Shown here: positions 12,308-14,076 of the stretch, in pieces
How positions within the stretch are numbered: position 1 is the first letter of the stretch
Layout of the letters: every line of letters starts with the position of its first letter
Source of the DNA: an uncultured Collinsella sp.
GTDB taxonomy: Bacteria; Actinomycetota; Coriobacteriia; Coriobacteriales; Coriobacteriaceae
DNA length: 14,076 nucleotides
Reading direction: 5' to 3'
Assembly (NCBI GenBank): GCA_900546825.1
Contig: UREE01000055.1
Location: 1-14,076, forward strand
Position numbers and translations under genes: made by a program
Notes under the pieces: model-generated
Told to the model about the DNA's origin: nothing
Seen by the model: only the letters and a program-made list of their open reading frames with translations
Databases searched by the model: none

Positions 12308-12885
12308 TTTTGGCTTCGCAATCACCGCGCCGCATCGAGTTGATGCGCGAGGCGGGCTATGACATTCGCGTGATTCCCGCAGATATCGACGAAACGCCTT
12401 TTGATGGCGAAGCTCCGCTTACACTCGTCGAGCGCTTGGCGCGTGCCAAAGCCGCCGCCGTTGCCGCCGAGCATGCCGAGCCCAACGAACTGACCGTCGC
12501 GGCCGATACTATTGTCACCTTTGACGGCCAAATTTTGGGCAAGCCGGCAGACGGGGACGAGGCGCGCACCATGCTCCGCGAGCTTTCGGGCCGCACGCAC
12601 CAGGTCGCAACCGGCGTCTGCATCGTTAAAGCCGGCGACGCTACAGCTCCGCATGCCGCCGAGAGCCTGTCGTTTGTCGATGTGACCGACGTGACGTTCT
12701 ATGAGCTTACCGAAGAGCAGATCGAGCGCTATGTTGCCTCCGGCGAACCCATGGACAAGGCCGGGGCCTACGGCATCCAAGGCACAGGCGGCCGCATGCT
12801 TGTGCACGATATTTCGGGTGACTTCTACAACGTGGTGGGCTTGCCCATCGCTCGCGTCGCACGCGCGATTCAAAAACTCTCGTAA
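12304..12885 (+). CDS. maf: Maf-family nucleoside triphosphate pyrophosphatase
   Basis: A 193-residue cytosolic house-cleaning enzyme that hydrolyses non-canonical or surplus nucleoside triphosphates to monophosphates and pyrophosphate. It has the Maf signatures: LASQSPRR at the N-terminus (3-10), AADT with the catalytic-site Asp68, Lys80 in LGKP, SGEPMDKAGAYGIQG (146-160) with Lys152, and GDFYNVVGLPI near the C-terminus. The pattern looks closer to the YhdE (dTTP/UTP) group than the YceF (m7GTP) group, but this is a judgement by eye. It begins inside the DJ-1-family stop (4-base overlap) and lacks its own strong ribosome binding site, consistent with coupled translation. Confidence 0.94.
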   Translation: MILASQSPRRIELMREAGYDIRVIPADIDETPFDGEAPLTLVERLARAKAAAVAAEHAEPNELTVAADTIVTFDGQILGKPADGDEARTMLRELSGRTHQVATGVCIVKAGDATAPHAAESLSFVDVTDVTFYELTEEQIERYVASGEPMDKAGAYGIQGTGGRMLVHDISGDFYNVVGLPIARVARAIQKLS

Positions 12886-12893
12886 TTGCATCT

Positions 12894-12925
12894 GGCGCTG
12901 GGTATCCCCCAGCGCCTACAATTTT
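12894..12925 (+). terminator. Probable intrinsic terminator after maf
   Basis: GGCGCTGGG (12894-12902) pairs perfectly with CCCAGCGCC (12908-12916) around a 5-nt loop, 8 bases after the maf stop. It is followed by TACAATTTT, a broken but T-containing tract. TACAAT here could also serve as a -10 for the next gene, but no -35 supports that. Confidence 0.65.
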
Positions 12926-12946
12926 GCCGTACCGTACGGATCCCGA

Positions 12947-12963
12947 CCGGGCATAAGGCCCGG
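12947..12963 (+). other. Leader hairpin before the P1 peptidase gene
   Basis: CCGGGC (12947-12952) and GCCCGG (12958-12963) form a 6-bp stem with a 5-nt loop, ending 11 bases before the TAGGAG ribosome binding site. It leaves the site exposed. Function unknown. Confidence 0.35.
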
Positions 12964-12985
12964 CGGAAAACCGATAGGAGAACAC

Positions 12986-13987
12986 ATGGACACACTGCTC
13001 GAAGCCATCGATGTTTGCAATGTCGATGGCTTTTGCTTTGGCAACTATACGGACGAGGAGGCTGGCACCGGCTGCACCGTAATCGTGGCGCCCGAGGGTG
13101 CCACCGGTGGCGTTGACGTACGTGGTGGCGCCCCCGCTTCGCGTGAGACCGACCTGCTGCGTCCCGAAAACACCGTCGATAAGGTCCACGCCGTCTGCCT
13201 TTCGGGCGGATCGGCCTTTGGCCTCGAGGCTGCAAGCGGCGTGGCCCGCGAACTCGAGAGCCGCGGCATTGGTCTGCCCGTCGGCCCCACGCAGGTGCCC
13301 ATCGTGTGCTCCAGCTGTATCTTCGACCTTGCCTTTGGCGACCCCACCGTTCGCCCCGACATTGAGGCCGGCATCGCCGCCGTGCGCGAGGCGCTCGACC
13401 ACACCCCCACCAAGCTCGAACAGGGCAACGTAGGCGCCGGCACGGGCGCTACCGTGGGTAAGCTCATGGGCCCCGCCACCTGCATGAAGGCCGGCCTTGG
13501 CGCTGCCGCCGTGGCGCTCGGCCCCATCAAGGTGGGCGCCGTGGTCTCGGTCAACGCCTGCGGCAACGTTGTCGACCCCTTCACCGGCGAGTGGGTCGCC
13601 GGTATGCGCGCCGCAGCCGATAGCGACCAGATCGTCGACATGGAACTCGCAGCCTTTGCCGCCGCCGGATCCATGCAGATGCCGCTCGACCGCACCAACA
13701 CCACCATCAGCTGCATCGTCACCAACGTGGAACTCACTAAGGCACAAGCCACCAAGGTCTCTCAGATGGCCGCAGACGCCTACGCACACGCCATCCGTCC
13801 CACGCACACCACCAACGATGGCGACACCATCTACACCCTCGCCAGCGGCAAACTGGGCGCCCAGGCAAGCGCCGCCGTTCCCCTAGACCTGCTGGGCATG
13901 CTCGCCGTAAGGGCCCTACAGACCGCCATCGTAAACGGAGCCAAAACCGCCAAAACCTCCCACGGCATCCCCGGCGCCGCGAGGTAA
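12986..13987 (+). CDS. P1 family (DmpA/NylC-type, S58) self-cleaving peptidase
   Basis: A 333-residue member of the L-aminopeptidase/D-esterase family (COG3191), N-terminal nucleophile enzymes made as one chain and cut into two subunits. Visible features are the N-terminal GTGCTVIVAPEGATGGVDVRGG, LSGGSAFGLEAASGV (72-86), GNVGAGTGATVGK (147-159), and the expected Asn238-Thr239 cleavage site in DRTNTTISCIVTN, where the freed Thr239 would be the nucleophile. No signal peptide is seen, so it is probably cytosolic. Relatives act on beta-aminopeptides, D-amino acid esters or nylon oligomers; substrate here is unknown. ATG 12986 is clear: TAGGAG lies 5 bases upstream, and the longer upstream frame runs through maf. 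Confidence 0.91.
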   Translation: MDTLLEAIDVCNVDGFCFGNYTDEEAGTGCTVIVAPEGATGGVDVRGGAPASRETDLLRPENTVDKVHAVCLSGGSAFGLEAASGVARELESRGIGLPVGPTQVPIVCSSCIFDLAFGDPTVRPDIEAGIAAVREALDHTPTKLEQGNVGAGTGATVGKLMGPATCMKAGLGAAAVALGPIKVGAVVSVNACGNVVDPFTGEWVAGMRAAADSDQIVDMELAAFAAAGSMQMPLDRTNTTISCIVTNVELTKAQATKVSQMAADAYAHAIRPTHTTNDGDTIYTLASGKLGAQASAAVPLDLLGMLAVRALQTAIVNGAKTAKTSHGIPGAAR

Positions 13988-14055
13988 TCTCACTCGTCCG
14001 TCGGTCGGAGGCGGGCGGGCATTACGTTTGCTGCTCTACAGTCCTATGCAAGACG

Positions 14056-14076
14056 AAGGCCACATTAAGTGGCCTT
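14056..14076 (+). terminator. Terminator hairpin at the window's right edge
   Basis: AAGGCCAC (14056-14063) pairs perfectly with GTGGCCTT (14069-14076) around a 5-nt loop. The window ends at the stem, so a following T run cannot be seen. The 68 bases between the peptidase stop and this stem contain nothing recognisable. Confidence 0.65.

Noticed and set aside
12707..13807. 366-codon minus-strand open frame over the P1 peptidase and maf
   Set aside because: It overlaps two genes with clear family motifs and good starts on the plus strand, and crosses the maf terminator.

Overview
The window reads as a chromosomal segment of an anaerobic, moderately GC-rich actinobacterium of the Coriobacteriia, most like Collinsella. 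This rests on gene content (arginine deiminase genes, a YfcC-type carrier, PPK1, Maf, a P1 peptidase), GC-rich codon choice, and strong Shine-Dalgarno sites at most genes. It is inference from style; no database was searched. The window has eight complete protein types in nine genes. No rRNA, tRNA, CRISPR array, transposase or phage gene was seen.

Left half (1-7295), minus strand: an arginine deiminase (ADI) locus with two transcription units. The right-hand unit is arcA copy 2 (7271-6030) followed by an ArcT-like PLP aminotransferase (5894-4770), closed by a strong terminator. The left-hand unit is arcA copy 1 (4195-2954), arcB ornithine carbamoyltransferase (2848-1853, with its own terminator) and a 12-helix YfcC-family carrier (1705-227), the probable arginine/ornithine exchanger. 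Arginine would enter through the carrier, be hydrolysed to citrulline and ammonia by ArcA, and be split by ArcB to ornithine and carbamoyl phosphate. Carbamate kinase (arcC), which makes the ATP, is not in the window; a minus-strand start codon with a well placed ribosome binding site at the extreme left edge could begin it.

The two arcA copies appear identical over about 1267 bp (2953-4219 and 6029-7295), covering the whole reading frame and ribosome binding site. Their upstream regions have diverged heavily but keep short elements at fixed distances. The most striking is a pair of 9-bp direct repeats with 21-bp periodicity just upstream of a weak -35 box in both promoters. It fits the operator pattern of LytTR-family response regulators. 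This is the main candidate for an undescribed regulatory system here.

Right half (7829-14076), plus strand, divergent from the ADI locus: ppk1 polyphosphate kinase with an unusual Pro/Ala/Glu-rich C-terminal tail and a very strong terminator; an RlmD/RumA-type [4Fe-4S] rRNA uracil-C5 methyltransferase; a DJ-1/YajL-family gene translationally coupled to maf (ATGA overlap); and a self-cleaving P1 (DmpA/NylC-type) peptidase with a terminator at the window's end. These look like housekeeping genes unrelated to arginine catabolism.
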